Source: Lachnospiraceae bacterium
GTDB lineage: Bacteria > Bacillota > Clostridia > Lachnospirales > Lachnospiraceae
Assembly: GCA_015056725.1 (NCBI GenBank)
Contig: SVFS01000003.1
Span: 19,274-83,273 of the forward strand
Length of the DNA stretch: 64,000 nucleotides
Direction of reading: 5' to 3'
A program made the position numbers and the translations under genes. This document shows, in pieces, positions 27,195 through 36,317 of this stretch; position 1 is the first letter of the stretch; each line of letters opens with the position of its first letter. Under the pieces are notes generated by a model. The model was not told where the DNA came from, made no database searches, and was given only the letters and a program-made list of their open reading frames with translations.

Positions 27195-29345
27195 TTACTT
27201 TTTCAAAAAATTCCCTAAGAACGTGCTCTTCCGAGCAGTAGTATCATCTTCATCCTCGTGGATAAATACTGCCACGGAAGTTTTTGGAAGTGTTACAAGC
27301 AAAGAACCGCCACTAACAGTATAAGACACCTTACTTGTCGTAAATCCGTATTCATCAGACAACATTACTCTCGTTATCGTAGATTCTTTCGGTATTCCCA
27401 AAAACCAAACCGGAAAATCTTTTGTAATTTCATGATCATTGTTATTTACCAATACAACCGTTCTTGAAGTATCTGTAAATCTTCCATAGCTAAGTACATT
27501 GTAATCATTTAGCACCGGTTTAAGAGAACCTTTTAATAATTCCGGTCTGCTCTTATGAAGACGTATCATTTCTTTATGGAAATTAATCAATTCATGATCT
27601 TCATTTCCCCACGGATAGGTTCTTCTATTATCAGGGTCTGTAAAACCACATACACCCGCTTCATCTCCATAATAAATGGTTGGTGCCCCCGGCCATGTCA
27701 TCTGTACTGCTACAGCCTCACGCATGACTGCTTTATTAATTCCCTGATTTGCCGCTTCCGGACCAAGAGAATTGGTACGGCCCACCTTACGGTTTGTACG
27801 TGTCAGGAATCTGGAGTGGTCATGATTTGAAAGCTCATTCATAGATACTTCTCTGGATGGTGAAGTCATACGTGCACCATGATAATTCATAGCTCCCCAA
27901 AAGCTGTCAGCGTTTCCGAGTAAATCTCCTCTAAAGTCATCGCTATGCTTCTGCATACCTGTCAAAAACCATGTAAGTGGTTCCATAAAGGCATCATAGT
28001 TCATGACAGTATCCCATTCTTTACCGTTTAACCAAGGTTTTGGATCTCCATAATGCTCAGCAAGAATAATCGCATCCGGATTGGCCTGTTTTACACGTCT
28101 TCTAAACTCCTGCCAGAATCTATGATTCATTTCCGGTGACATACCAAGGTCTGCCGCCACATCAAGTCTCCAACCATCTGCATGAAATGGCGCGGAAACC
28201 CACTTTTCACCAATACGCAAAATATAATCAAATAATTCCTGCGAACCCTCATAATGAAGCTTCGGAAGCGTATCATGTCCCCACCAGCCATCATAAGTCG
28301 TATTATACGGCCATCTTCCATCGTGGGAATCATGGAATAAGAAGAAATTCCGATATGGACTATCCGCTGCAATATATGCACCCTTTTCATAGCCTTCCGC
28401 ATTTTCATAAATCCGCTCTCTGTCAAGCCACTTATTAAAAGAGCCACAATGATTGAAAACGCCATCCATGATAACACGGATTCCACGCTTGTGTGCTTCT
28501 TCTATTAAATGTGCAAACAATTCGTTACTTGCTTCCAAATTTCGTTTATCGGTAATTCGATTGATATATCTTTCAGCGAATCTGTTTTCTCTTTCACCGT
28601 ATTCAAGCAGTCTTCCTTCGTCATAAACGATTTTGCCTACATGGGGATCTATATAGTCATAATCCTGAATATCGTATTTATGGTTAGACGGTGAAACAAA
28701 TAACGGATTGAAATAAATTACGTCAATTCCCAAATCCTGTAAATAATCCAGTTTATCTAATACTCCCTGCAAATCTCCGCCATAGAATTCACGAATCCCC
28801 ATCTGTGCCGGGTATTTATTCCACTGTTCTTTTGGTACTTTGACGGAATAGTCACCGATATAATGATATTCTCTGTCTAAAACATCATTCGTCTCATCAC
28901 CATTATAAAAACGATCCACATAAATCTGGTACATTACCGCACCTTTTGCCCATTCCGGTGTGGAAAATCCCGGAATGACCGTAAAGAGATAGTCTGCTTC
29001 CGGAGTCGTTACCGCACCACGCTGGTCAAAATAGTAAATGATTTCACCTGACTGTACTTTAAAGCAATAGGAAATCGGTTCATTTTCAAGCTGCACCTGA
29101 ATCTCATAAAAGTCAAACATTTCCGAATGACTTACCTTTGTCATGAGATGCGATACACCATTCCATTCCATATATGCCTGGTCTACATTATCTCTTCCTG
29201 TACGAAACCGAATCGTAATCTCTTCATATGCTGTCGGTTCCTGTGGGAATACATAATTTGAAGTTGTATCAGAGTACAATGCTTTCTTATTAAATACCGG
29301 CCGCATTGTCGCCATATATTGTTGATTAAATAAATATGAATCCAC
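27195..29345 (-). CDS. GH13 glycoside hydrolase (neopullulanase/cyclomaltodextrinase-like)
   Basis: Intracellular alpha-glucan hydrolase; no signal peptide is seen. About 716 residues: an N-terminal CBM34-like beta domain (to about 125), a GH13 barrel with nucleophile Asp in HADGWRLDVA, acid/base Glu in IILAEHYG and the third acid in NELSNHDHSRF, then a C-terminal beta domain. The motif order fits the neopullulanase/cyclomaltodextrinase/alpha-glycosidase group; exact specificity is open. The frame begins at a GTG at 29360, but a GTG at 29345 lies seven bases after GTGAGGAA and is preferred. The leader holds a terminator hairpin, so attenuation is possible. Confidence 0.88.
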   Translation of the reverse strand: MDSYLFNQQYMATMRPVFNKKALYSDTTSNYVFPQEPTAYEEITIRFRTGRDNVDQAYMEWNGVSHLMTKVSHSEMFDFYEIQVQLENEPISYCFKVQSGEIIYYFDQRGAVTTPEADYLFTVIPGFSTPEWAKGAVMYQIYVDRFYNGDETNDVLDREYHYIGDYSVKVPKEQWNKYPAQMGIREFYGGDLQGVLDKLDYLQDLGIDVIYFNPLFVSPSNHKYDIQDYDYIDPHVGKIVYDEGRLLEYGERENRFAERYINRITDKRNLEASNELFAHLIEEAHKRGIRVIMDGVFNHCGSFNKWLDRERIYENAEGYEKGAYIAADSPYRNFFLFHDSHDGRWPYNTTYDGWWGHDTLPKLHYEGSQELFDYILRIGEKWVSAPFHADGWRLDVAADLGMSPEMNHRFWQEFRRRVKQANPDAIILAEHYGDPKPWLNGKEWDTVMNYDAFMEPLTWFLTGMQKHSDDFRGDLLGNADSFWGAMNYHGARMTSPSREVSMNELSNHDHSRFLTRTNRKVGRTNSLGPEAANQGINKAVMREAVAVQMTWPGAPTIYYGDEAGVCGFTDPDNRRTYPWGNEDHELINFHKEMIRLHKSRPELLKGSLKPVLNDYNVLSYGRFTDTSRTVVLVNNNDHEITKDFPVWFLGIPKESTITRVMLSDEYGFTTSKVSYTVSGGSLLVTLPKTSVAVFIHEDEDDTTARKSTFLGNFLKK

Positions 29346-29395
29346 TAATATGTTCCTCACACTTTCTGTCGAAAGTAATTACACCCCTACAAAGT

Positions 29396-29421
29396 AAAAA
29401 AGACAGTTTTCACAAACTGTC
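29396..29421 (-). terminator. Terminator hairpin in the ftsH–GH13 gap (possible attenuator)
   Basis: GACAGTTT (29402–29409) / AAACTGTC (29414–29421), followed on the minus strand by TTTTTT. It either ends ftsH or, since a promoter is predicted upstream at 29494–29522, acts as a leader terminator for the GH13 gene. Confidence 0.7.
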
Positions 29422-29470
29422 CTTTTCAGAGAAGGTATTTCTTTCTTATGGGGTATAGCAAAAAACTATA

Positions 29471-29519
29471 TAATGTATTGGGGGGTTACAAGTAGTATAA
29501 TAACACGCCCCCTACATTA
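29471..29519 (-). other. Long inverted repeat after ftsH
   Basis: TAATGTA+GGGGG (minus strand, 29508–29519) can pair with CCCCC+TACATTA (29471–29485) across about 22 bases, with a small bulge. It is followed by TATAGTTTTTTGC. It overlaps the predicted GH13 promoter, so it may be a DNA-level or terminator structure. Confidence 0.45.
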
Positions 29520-29522
29520 CAA
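29494..29522 (-). promoter_or_regulatory. Predicted promoter of the GH13 gene
   Basis: On the minus strand TTGTAA (29517–29522), 17-base spacer, TATACT (29494–29499). Predicted start near 29487, giving a leader of roughly 140 bases that contains a terminator hairpin. Confidence 0.45.
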
Positions 29523-29569
29523 CAATCCCAAGAATTCACAAACATTACAAAAAAGCAACTTTGTTTTTG

Positions 29570-31387
29570 TTAGTTTTGCACAAACAATGCTTCAAATTCT
29601 TCTCTTGTAATCTTTTCTTTCTCCAGTAAAAGCTCTGCACACGCATGCAATACTCTTTCATTCTGGATAATAATATCTTTTGCCTTCTGATAACAGTCGT
29701 CAATAATCGATTTTACTTCTTTATCAATTTCTCCGGAAATAACCTCGCTGTGTGCTTTGGCATGTGCAAGGTCTCGTCCGATAAATACTTCATCATCTTC
29801 ATCGTCATAACATACAACGCCGATTTTTTCAGACATACCGAATTTTGTCACCATCATTCGTGCTTCTTTCGTTGCCTTCTTAATATCAGAAGATGCACCC
29901 GTTGTAATGTCATCAAATATAATTTCTTCAGCAATTCGTCCGCCAAGAGATACCATGATGTCCTGAAGCATCTGACCTTTTGTCATAAACATTTCATCCT
30001 TATCAGGAAGCGGCATCGTATAACCTGCTGCCCCTGCTCCTGTCGGAATAATGGATACGGTATAAACCGGTCCCACATCCGGAAGAACGTGGAACAAAAT
30101 AGCATGACCGGCTTCATGATAAGCCGTAATCTTCTTTTCTTTATCAGAAATAACTTTACTTTTCTTTTCAGCTCCTATGCCAACCTTAATAAACGCACTG
30201 TTGATATCTTTCTGAATCACATATTTTCGCTCATCTTTCGCTGCAATAATTGCTGCTTCGTTCAACAGGTTTTCAAGATCTGCACCGGTAAAGCCGGCGG
30301 TTGTCTGTGCGATATGCTCCAGATTTACATCATCGCCAAGCGGTTTGTTTTTCGCATGGACATTCAAAATTTCCAATCTGCCGCCTACATCCGGTCTGCC
30401 TACTGCTATCTTTCTGTCAAATCGTCCCGGACGCAAAATAGCAGGGTCTAAAATATCTACACGATTAGTTGCTGCAACTACGATGATACCTTCATTTACG
30501 CCGAATCCATCCATCTCTACAAGAAGCTGATTCAGTGTCTGCTCTCTTTCATCGTGTCCGCCACCCATACCGGTACCACGTCTTCTGGCAACAGCATCAA
30601 TCTCATCGATAAACACAATACAAGGTGCGTGTTTCTTTGCATCTGCAAATAAATCTCTTACCCTGCTTGCACCTACACCGACAAACATTTCTACGAAATC
30701 AGAACCGGAAATGCTGAAAAACGGAACTGCGGCCTCTCCGGCAATAGCTTTTGCAAGAAGAGTTTTACCTGTACCAGGAGGTCCTTCTAATAAAACGCCT
30801 TTTGGAATTCTTGCTCCTACCTGTGTAAACTTACCCGGACTTTTTAAGAACTGAACAATTTCTTCCAAATCTTCTTTTTCTTCTTTCAGGCCCGCTACAT
30901 CTTTAAATGTAATGGCCCCATCGCCCAAGCTGAGTCTTGCTTTGCTCTTTCCGAAATTCATCATTTTATTGTTGCCACCGCCACCCTGGCCGTTAACAAT
31001 CGATAAAATAATGATAAATACAAATGCACTTATAATAATCGGAAATACCAGAGTTGTTAAAATGCTCTCTTCTTCCGCTTCGTTAATCGTCGGATAAATG
31101 CCACTTTCAATCAGTGCTTTTTCTGTTTCACTTACATCGGTAACATTTATTCTCATAACATCACCGGTCTTCAAACGTACTGCGAGTGTTCCTGTCGGAC
31201 TTGTTTTGTCCGGTGTAATAGCTGCACCCGTAACGTTTTCAGATTCAATCATACGCTCTACATCCTGCATCGTATAGAGTTGTCTGTCCGATGTAAGATA
31301 ACTGATAATTGCAAATATGGAAAGTGCCAAAATCATGACAAGTAAATATGCACTCATCCCTTTGCCTTGTTTATTATTTTGATTCAA
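29570..31387 (-). CDS. ftsH: ATP-dependent zinc metalloprotease FtsH
   Basis: Membrane-anchored AAA+ protease for protein quality control. The 605 residues have membrane segments near 12–30 and 110–130 around an extracytoplasmic domain, Walker A GPPGTGKT (about 206), Walker [12 protein letters not shown], the second region of homology ending ILRPGRFDR, and the zinc site HEAGH (about 422). The start is TTG at 31387, preceded by AGGAAAAGAAA. It is the last gene of the tilS–hpt–ftsH run, a conserved Firmicutes order. Confidence 0.97.
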   Translation of the reverse strand: MNQNNKQGKGMSAYLLVMILALSIFAIISYLTSDRQLYTMQDVERMIESENVTGAAITPDKTSPTGTLAVRLKTGDVMRINVTDVSETEKALIESGIYPTINEAEEESILTTLVFPIIISAFVFIIILSIVNGQGGGGNNKMMNFGKSKARLSLGDGAITFKDVAGLKEEKEDLEEIVQFLKSPGKFTQVGARIPKGVLLEGPPGTGKTLLAKAIAGEAAVPFFSISGSDFVEMFVGVGASRVRDLFADAKKHAPCIVFIDEIDAVARRRGTGMGGGHDEREQTLNQLLVEMDGFGVNEGIIVVAATNRVDILDPAILRPGRFDRKIAVGRPDVGGRLEILNVHAKNKPLGDDVNLEHIAQTTAGFTGADLENLLNEAAIIAAKDERKYVIQKDINSAFIKVGIGAEKKSKVISDKEKKITAYHEAGHAILFHVLPDVGPVYTVSIIPTGAGAAGYTMPLPDKDEMFMTKGQMLQDIMVSLGGRIAEEIIFDDITTGASSDIKKATKEARMMVTKFGMSEKIGVVCYDDEDDEVFIGRDLAHAKAHSEVISGEIDKEVKSIIDDCYQKAKDIIIQNERVLHACAELLLEKEKITREEFEALFVQN

Positions 31388-31426
31388 TTTCTTTTCCTGA
31401 CCTTATAAATATATTTGTTTTATAGA

Positions 31427-31957
31427 CTATTCTTCGTCTAACTCTACTACACCAATGTATGGCAGATTACGATATTTCTGGGCATAATCCAGTCCGTAAC
31501 CAACTACAAATTCATCCGGAATCGTAAAGCCGGTATAGTCTACATTTACATCTACAACTCTTCTTTCCGGTTTATCCAGCAGTGTGCAAAGCTTCACGCT
31601 CTTTGGGCCTCTGTCTTTTAACATTTCAAGCAGGTAGCTTAATGTTCTTCCTGAATCTACAATATCTTCCACTACGATTACTTCTTTGTCCTTTAACGGT
31701 TCATCCAAATCTTTAACAATTCGTACTACACCACTTGATTTTGTTTCACTTCCGTAACTAGATACGGACATAAAGTCAAGCGATACCGGAACAGTAATTC
31801 TCTTTGCCAATTCACATAAGAAAAATACACCACCCTTTAAAACACATACTAAATGTACCTGTTTGCCGGCATAGTCTTTGCTAATCTGATCACCAATCTC
31901 CTGAATTCTCTTGTCAACATCTTCTTCCGAAATCAATACATGTACTTTCTCTGCCAC
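31427..31957 (-). CDS. hpt: Hypoxanthine phosphoribosyltransferase
   Basis: Purine salvage: hypoxanthine or guanine plus PRPP gives IMP or GMP. The 176 residues include LVCVLKGGVFFLCELAKR and the PRPP loop VIVVEDIVDSGRTL (about 94–107), with FVVGYGLDYAQKYRNLPY near the end. The GTG start follows GGAGGAAACGAAAA. It sits between tilS and ftsH as in Bacillus. Confidence 0.96.
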   Translation of the reverse strand: MAEKVHVLISEEDVDKRIQEIGDQISKDYAGKQVHLVCVLKGGVFFLCELAKRITVPVSLDFMSVSSYGSETKSSGVVRIVKDLDEPLKDKEVIVVEDIVDSGRTLSYLLEMLKDRGPKSVKLCTLLDKPERRVVDVNVDYTGFTIPDEFVVGYGLDYAQKYRNLPYIGVVELDEE

Positions 31958-31981
31958 TTTTCGTTTCCTCCGTTAGCTTAT

Positions 31982-33460
31982 TTATTCTTCTGTAAATTTT
32001 ACATTGCTTTCACTTTCTTCGATATAAGAAAGCACCAAAATCCGTTTTGTTTCTGTCGTCACTTTGTAATACGAACTAATTCTCCTTCCGATAACCCACA
32101 TAATATGTGAGCCGTCTGCTACAAGAAGAAGCTTTTCTCGCATATCCTTCGGAACCTTTTCCTGAATCAGATAATCCTTTAACTTTTTGTGCGACAGTTT
32201 TTCATCTATCGTCAGATAGTCTCCTCCCTGACGATTACGCAATGTCGGAATTTCACTTATTTTATCATAATCGAACCATTTCGTATATGTTTTTTGCTCA
32301 ACACTCTTTAATATATCCAGTATCTCCGCGCTTCCAAACACCTGCATACATCTTTCCATATCGGTTAGCGGAATGATTTCTGATACAAGTCTGCCTCTTG
32401 GGGCTGAAAAACAACCTGCTTCTTGGGTTGTCTGAAAAATCAATTTGCCAAACTCTTTTCTCACCTGCAAGCCATAAGGCAAATCCAGACTTCCATTTCC
32501 GGTTTTGTATAATAGCTTTATAATATCTTCGACATGTACTGCCGTAATATCCTTTTTGCTTCCGGTCTGCTTAACAATAGCGTACATCAGCAATTGCTTT
32601 TGCAGAAATGTATCCTGCTGTAAAAGCTTTTCTACCAAAAGGCAAATACCCGTTGTATCTTCTGCAGCACACTCGTAAAATGCTTTTTCTGTCTGACCCT
32701 GCACAAAGCATTCCAATTCCTGCATGATTTCAGCTGTTTTCCCAAGATGCTCTACCGTTCCCACGCAAATCTCTTCCGTTGCATACGGAAGTATTTTATG
32801 CCGGATTCTGTTCCGTGCATACATCAGGCTTTCATTTGTCATATCAGTACAATATGCTTCTCCGCTTTCTTTCAAAAACAATTCTATCTCATCTCTTGTC
32901 AGGCAGAGTAGCGGTCTGATAACATCTCCGTTTTTAGGTCGGATACCGCAAAGCCCTTGCAATCCGCTTCCCCTAAAGAGCTTAAATAAAATTGTTTCTG
33001 CCTGGTCATTCATATGATGCGCTGTTGCAATAACGCCTTTCTTTCCGGAAACATATAATGCCTTTCGAAATGCCTGATAACGTACATTCCGCCCCGCTTC
33101 TTCTTCAGAAAGCCCTTCTTTCTCAGCATACGCCGGTACATCCTCATAGTATACGTGGCAAGGTACGCTATAACGTTCACAAAGTGCTTTTACAAAAGCC
33201 ACATCCTCATCTGCATCTTTACGGATTCCATGATGGACATGTACGGCTTCCATAGAAAAAAGCAACTCTTCTTTACATGCTAAAAGCATCAATAAAAGAC
33301 ACACCGAATCTGCACCACCGGATAGCCCAAGTACAACCCGTTCCTCTTCCTGTATCAGTTCATGCTTTTTAATATATTCAATTACTTTCTTTTGAATACC
33401 TTGCTTTTTTGTCATCATAGACACATCATATCTTACAAGCATAGGAAAATGCAAGCCCAT
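31982..33460 (-). CDS. tilS: tRNA(Ile)-lysidine synthetase
   Basis: Modifies C34 of tRNA-Ile(CAU) to lysidine. The PP-loop motif LGLSGGADSVCLL (about residue 45), the GIRKDADEDVAFVKALC region and ATAHHMNDQAETILFKLFRGSG are diagnostic; the C-terminal TilS domains complete about 490 residues. The N-terminus is uncertain: ATGs at 33460, further in (MLVRYD) and at MTKKQG are all possible and no ribosome site is decisive. It begins three bases after the SpoIIE-like gene, so coupling is likely. Confidence 0.93.
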   Translation of the reverse strand: MGLHFPMLVRYDVSMMTKKQGIQKKVIEYIKKHELIQEEERVVLGLSGGADSVCLLLMLLACKEELLFSMEAVHVHHGIRKDADEDVAFVKALCERYSVPCHVYYEDVPAYAEKEGLSEEEAGRNVRYQAFRKALYVSGKKGVIATAHHMNDQAETILFKLFRGSGLQGLCGIRPKNGDVIRPLLCLTRDEIELFLKESGEAYCTDMTNESLMYARNRIRHKILPYATEEICVGTVEHLGKTAEIMQELECFVQGQTEKAFYECAAEDTTGICLLVEKLLQQDTFLQKQLLMYAIVKQTGSKKDITAVHVEDIIKLLYKTGNGSLDLPYGLQVRKEFGKLIFQTTQEAGCFSAPRGRLVSEIIPLTDMERCMQVFGSAEILDILKSVEQKTYTKWFDYDKISEIPTLRNRQGGDYLTIDEKLSHKKLKDYLIQEKVPKDMREKLLLVADGSHIMWVIGRRISSYYKVTTETKRILVLSYIEESESNVKFTEE

Positions 33461-33463
33461 CCC

Positions 33464-34612
33464 TTATCTTGCACGTTCCCAAAAACCGATTGCCGCAACC
33501 GTCATATCATCATTTATTTGTCCTTTGCACTGATGAAGTACAAAGCTCAAAATATCATTTGCCAGTTCATTAGGATTTCTTGCTCTGAATTTGCTTACAA
33601 TTTCGGAAAGAGCACTTTCTCCAAGACCATTATGCAATGCATCCAGTACTCCGTCCGAAAGCATAATGATATAATCTCCATCTAACAGCATCCTGCTGGC
33701 AGACTCTGCCTCCGCATCTTCCAAAAGCCCTAACGGTAGATTTCTGGAAGATAATTGTTCTACCAAATGGTCTCTTTTTAAAAAAGATGGTGCAGCACCC
33801 ACTTTACAAAATCTGCATGTACCGCGGTATAAATCAATATTACAAAAATCCAGCGTAGACTGTTTTGTCCCATCAGTCATGAGAAAACCATTTATCATCT
33901 GTGCCGATGATTCTACGGAAAAACCGGCAGTCAAAAGCCGTTGCATCATCTCAACTACAGTGATACTGCTTTCATATGCATCCTCTCCTGCACCGACTCC
34001 ATCTGATAATAAGATTGCCATTTGCCCCTCTCCGTATTCAAAGCACTGACAAGTGTCTCCAGATATCGTTTCCCCTTGCTTAGTCGCTTTTGCAAGTCCG
34101 GTCAGAATATGATACGGTGGTTCCTCTACCAATATGTAATTCTGCCAATCTCCGCTAATAAAAAAATCATTGTTTCTCTGAGGTTGTAATCGGATATTTA
34201 GCAAAACAGACATAAAACCTGCCAGGTCATCTATTGTAATTCCACTTCTCTTTGCTCTTACCTCCATACTGCATTGTCGATAATCTTCTCCATACACGAA
34301 CACAAAATCCCGCATATAAATCCCTTCTCCCCGCAATTCTTTCGCAATCTGTTTATATCGCTTCTCCGAAAGCGGTTCTACCCGGCGTTTTTCTTTGGCA
34401 ATCGTATCAATAACATTTGATAAGTCTTTAATCTGCTTTGCAAAAATATGATTCTGTTCTACTTGTTCCATTTGTTTTAATTTATCTTCATTTTCCCGAG
34501 AATCGAATGATATGATACTCTGAAAACTATCTGCCAGTTCTCTAAGGGAATCTGCGTATTCTAATAATTTTTGCTTTCCATAATCTTGTATAATAGAAAC
34601 TTCTGTTTTCAT
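33464..34612 (-). CDS. SpoIIE-like PP2C-type serine phosphatase lacking the membrane domain
   Basis: In Bacillus SpoIIE dephosphorylates SpoIIAA to activate sigma-F, and has about ten N-terminal membrane segments in some 800 residues. Here only about 382 residues exist. A coiled-coil-like N-terminus (LRELADSFQSIISF) is followed by the PP2C core: ISGDTCQCFEYGEGQMAILLSDGVGAGEDA, IMLSDGVLDAL and INDDMTVAAIGF carry the metal-binding Asp residues. No hydrophobic segment is present. The position between divIC and tilS is the classical spoIIE site, so this is probably a shortened orthologue, not a random phosphatase. Confidence 0.85.
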   Translation of the reverse strand: MKTEVSIIQDYGKQKLLEYADSLRELADSFQSIISFDSRENEDKLKQMEQVEQNHIFAKQIKDLSNVIDTIAKEKRRVEPLSEKRYKQIAKELRGEGIYMRDFVFVYGEDYRQCSMEVRAKRSGITIDDLAGFMSVLLNIRLQPQRNNDFFISGDWQNYILVEEPPYHILTGLAKATKQGETISGDTCQCFEYGEGQMAILLSDGVGAGEDAYESSITVVEMMQRLLTAGFSVESSAQMINGFLMTDGTKQSTLDFCNIDLYRGTCRFCKVGAAPSFLKRDHLVEQLSSRNLPLGLLEDAEAESASRMLLDGDYIIMLSDGVLDALHNGLGESALSEIVSKFRARNPNELANDILSFVLHQCKGQINDDMTVAAIGFWERAR

Positions 34613-34673
34613 GGCATTCCTTCCTTCTCTATTTTTTCTTGCTCAATTTTAGACACGCAGGATTCACATTATT

Positions 34674-34712
34674 TGTCGTAATCCGTTATCCTTTTTTGAT
34701 TTTTTTCCGACA
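34674..34712. promoter_or_regulatory. Possible Spo0A-box pair upstream of the SpoIIE-like gene
   Basis: TGTCGTA on the plus strand (34674–34680) and TGTCGGA on the minus strand (34706–34712) each differ from the Spo0A core TGTCGAA at one base. Their flanks (TTTG…, TTTTGTCGGAAAA) also fit. They lie in the region where a spoIIE promoter is expected. Such short matches can occur by chance. Confidence 0.3.
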
Positions 34713-34735
34713 AAACCTTCCAGCCGGATGCAATA

Positions 34736-34766
34736 GAAAAGCTGCTCACCATCTCTGGCGAGCAGC
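34736..34766 (-). terminator. Terminator after divIC
   Basis: GCTGCTCGCC/GGTGAGCAGC stem (10 bp with one wobble) then TTTTC on the minus strand. It separates the yabP–yabQ–divIC run from the SpoIIE-like gene. Confidence 0.7.
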
Positions 34767-34773
34767 CCTCTTT

Positions 34774-35079
34774 CTATTCTTCTTTAAACAGGATTTCATC
34801 TTCATATACAAGCCCCAGCTTCTCTTTCGCTACATCTTCTATATATTTCTGTGTCTGGGTATATTTCTTATACTCTTCCAATTCTTCCGAACGTGCTTCC
34901 TCTTCTTCAATTTTTTTCTGAAGCTCCATCTCTTCCTGCAAATAAGCTTCCTGTTTTTCCTGAAGCTGATGCTTACGGACACTTACAGCTACTACTAGCA
35001 TAAGCAGTACTGCTGCCACAAGAAACATTGCGAACTTATTCTGTTTTCTTTTCTGATAAGCCACTCTACGTCTTGCCAT
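34774..35079 (-). CDS. divIC: Septum formation initiator, DivIC/FtsB family
   Basis: Small bitopic division protein of 101 residues: a basic N-terminus, one membrane segment (FAMFLVAAVLLMLVVAV, about 16–32), then a coiled coil rich in Glu/Lys and the conserved end ARSEELEEY…AKEKLGLVYEDEI. It would join DivIB and FtsL in the septal complex. The ATG follows AGGAGGAGCTT. The gap from yabQ is nine bases. Confidence 0.88.
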   Translation of the reverse strand: MARRRVAYQKRKQNKFAMFLVAAVLLMLVVAVSVRKHQLQEKQEAYLQEEMELQKKIEEEEARSEELEEYKKYTQTQKYIEDVAKEKLGLVYEDEILFKEE

Positions 35080-35088
35080 AAGCTCCTC

Positions 35089-35601
35089 CTATTGTTTACA
35101 TAATATTATCTTAACCATTTTTTTCATCTGCGTCAACTGGTTTCTAAGGCGCTTTCTAAACTTACTTGATTGTCTGCTTAATGATATTTGAAAAGCTTTC
35201 TTTTTTGCCTGATACTTATTTACTGCTTTTCCATACGGTAAAGCCAGTGTTTTTCTTGTTTTTGTATATGTCCGATAAAATACTCCTTTCAAATAGCAAA
35301 TGATTCTCGAAGAAAATCTTACCAAACTTCTTCCGATGGTTATACTGTATAGCAGCATTCCTATCATCGCTCCGGCAATCAGATACCAGCGCAGTCGTCC
35401 TTCGTTATACTCATACAATAGTTTAAAAAACTCTGATCCTACATAACACCAATACAAACCATCCTCAACTCCTATTGCCCATACATTATGTGTTATGATT
35501 CTTCTAAAGATTCTTAACAGATCATACACTACCGCAATCCATATCCCAAGCTTTAATGCACGCAATAATAGCATCAATTCTGCCACAACCAATTCACTCA
35601 T
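35089..35601 (-). CDS. yabQ: Spore cortex biosynthesis protein YabQ
   Basis: Membrane protein needed for the spore cortex in Bacillus. The 170 residues carry hydrophobic segments around residues 5–30, 45–65 and 70–90 in the N-terminal half, and the motif YDLLRIFRR typical of YabQ. The C-terminal half is very basic. It stands between yabP and divIC as in other endospore formers. Confidence 0.88.
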   Translation of the reverse strand: MSELVVAELMLLLRALKLGIWIAVVYDLLRIFRRIITHNVWAIGVEDGLYWCYVGSEFFKLLYEYNEGRLRWYLIAGAMIGMLLYSITIGRSLVRFSSRIICYLKGVFYRTYTKTRKTLALPYGKAVNKYQAKKKAFQISLSRQSSKFRKRLRNQLTQMKKMVKIILCKQ

Positions 35602-35638
35602 GCCATCTCCCTTAACTTTTCCCAGTCACTCTATGTCC

Positions 35639-35932
35639 TTATCCAAAAAGCTTAGAAAACAACGTTGTTGTCTTTTCTTTTCCTGATATCATATCTGAAT
35701 AGGTTAGTGAATCAATGCTCCCATCAACATCAACCTCTCCTTTATCCAGAGACAATCTGCTTACATGCAAATCTTTCCCTTTTATCATCAGCATTCCCTG
35801 ATCAGTTTCAAGCAGCACTTCATTCATATCAAAAGAAAGGACATCTACCACTCCGCTAATGGTACATGTCCTTCGGTTTGTCAGCATAATCTTATGTGTT
35901 CGAATTTGTTTATTACTATAATTCTCTTCCAT
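35639..35932 (-). CDS. yabP: Sporulation protein YabP
   Basis: Small soluble protein of 97 residues related to YqfC. The signature HKIMLTNRRTCTISGVVDVLSFD is followed by a beta-rich LLETDQGMLMIKGKDLHVSRLSLDKGEVDVDG. Required for spore development in Bacillus; its biochemical role is not known. It precedes yabQ by 37 bases. Confidence 0.9.
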   Translation of the reverse strand: MEENYSNKQIRTHKIMLTNRRTCTISGVVDVLSFDMNEVLLETDQGMLMIKGKDLHVSRLSLDKGEVDVDGSIDSLTYSDMISGKEKTTTLFSKLFG

Positions 35933-35987
35933 AACAACACCTCTCCTTCTTTATTTCATATATATGAGGGGTTTTGATATTTCATGC

Positions 35988-36233
35988 TTATTCTGTAATG
36001 TATTTGTACATATCCTTTGCTTCTTCTTTACGAATGACTTCTGAAACATCTAATACTTCTACTTTGACTTCTTTATTGCCAAACTGTATTGCAATAATAT
36101 CTCCTGCCTTTACATTTGTCGATGCTTTTGCCGGCTTATCGTTAATCATAACACGACCTGCATCGCATGCTTCATTTGCAACCGTTCTCCGTTTGATTAA
36201 TCTTGATACTTTTAAATATTTATCCAGTCTCAT
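35988..36233 (-). CDS. rqcP: S4-domain RNA-binding protein RqcP
   Basis: Ribosome-associated quality-control factor that helps RqcH add Ala tails to stalled chains. About 81 residues, entirely an S4 domain: MRLDKYLKVSRLIKRRTVANEACDAGRV and INDKPAKASTNVKAGDIIAI. The ATG at 36233 follows GGGGAGGAAAACG and is chosen over a longer open frame that runs into the upstream terminator. It lies between hup and yabP, the usual place of the Bacillus yabO/rqcP gene. Confidence 0.9.
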   Translation of the reverse strand: MRLDKYLKVSRLIKRRTVANEACDAGRVMINDKPAKASTNVKAGDIIAIQFGNKEVKVEVLDVSEVIRKEEAKDMYKYITE

Positions 36234-36263
36234 CGTTTTCCTCCCCGAATCAATCGAGATATT

Positions 36264-36296
36264 AAAAAGGTCTCGATACCAAGTACCAAGACCTTT
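36264..36296 (-). terminator. Terminator after hup
   Basis: AAAGGTCT/AGACCTTT (8 bp, 36266–36296) then TTTTTAAT on the minus strand. It isolates hup from rqcP. Confidence 0.65.
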
Positions 36297-36317
36297 ACTT
36301 TCTTGCAATTTATAATC

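Noticed and set aside
29645..30451. Long plus-strand open frame opposite ftsH
   Set aside because: It lies fully inside ftsH, is Cys/Phe/Asn-biased as expected for an antisense image and has no ribosome site.
35974..36315. Plus-strand open frame opposite rqcP
   Set aside because: It is fully covered by rqcP and the hup terminator on the minus strand; no start signal is present.
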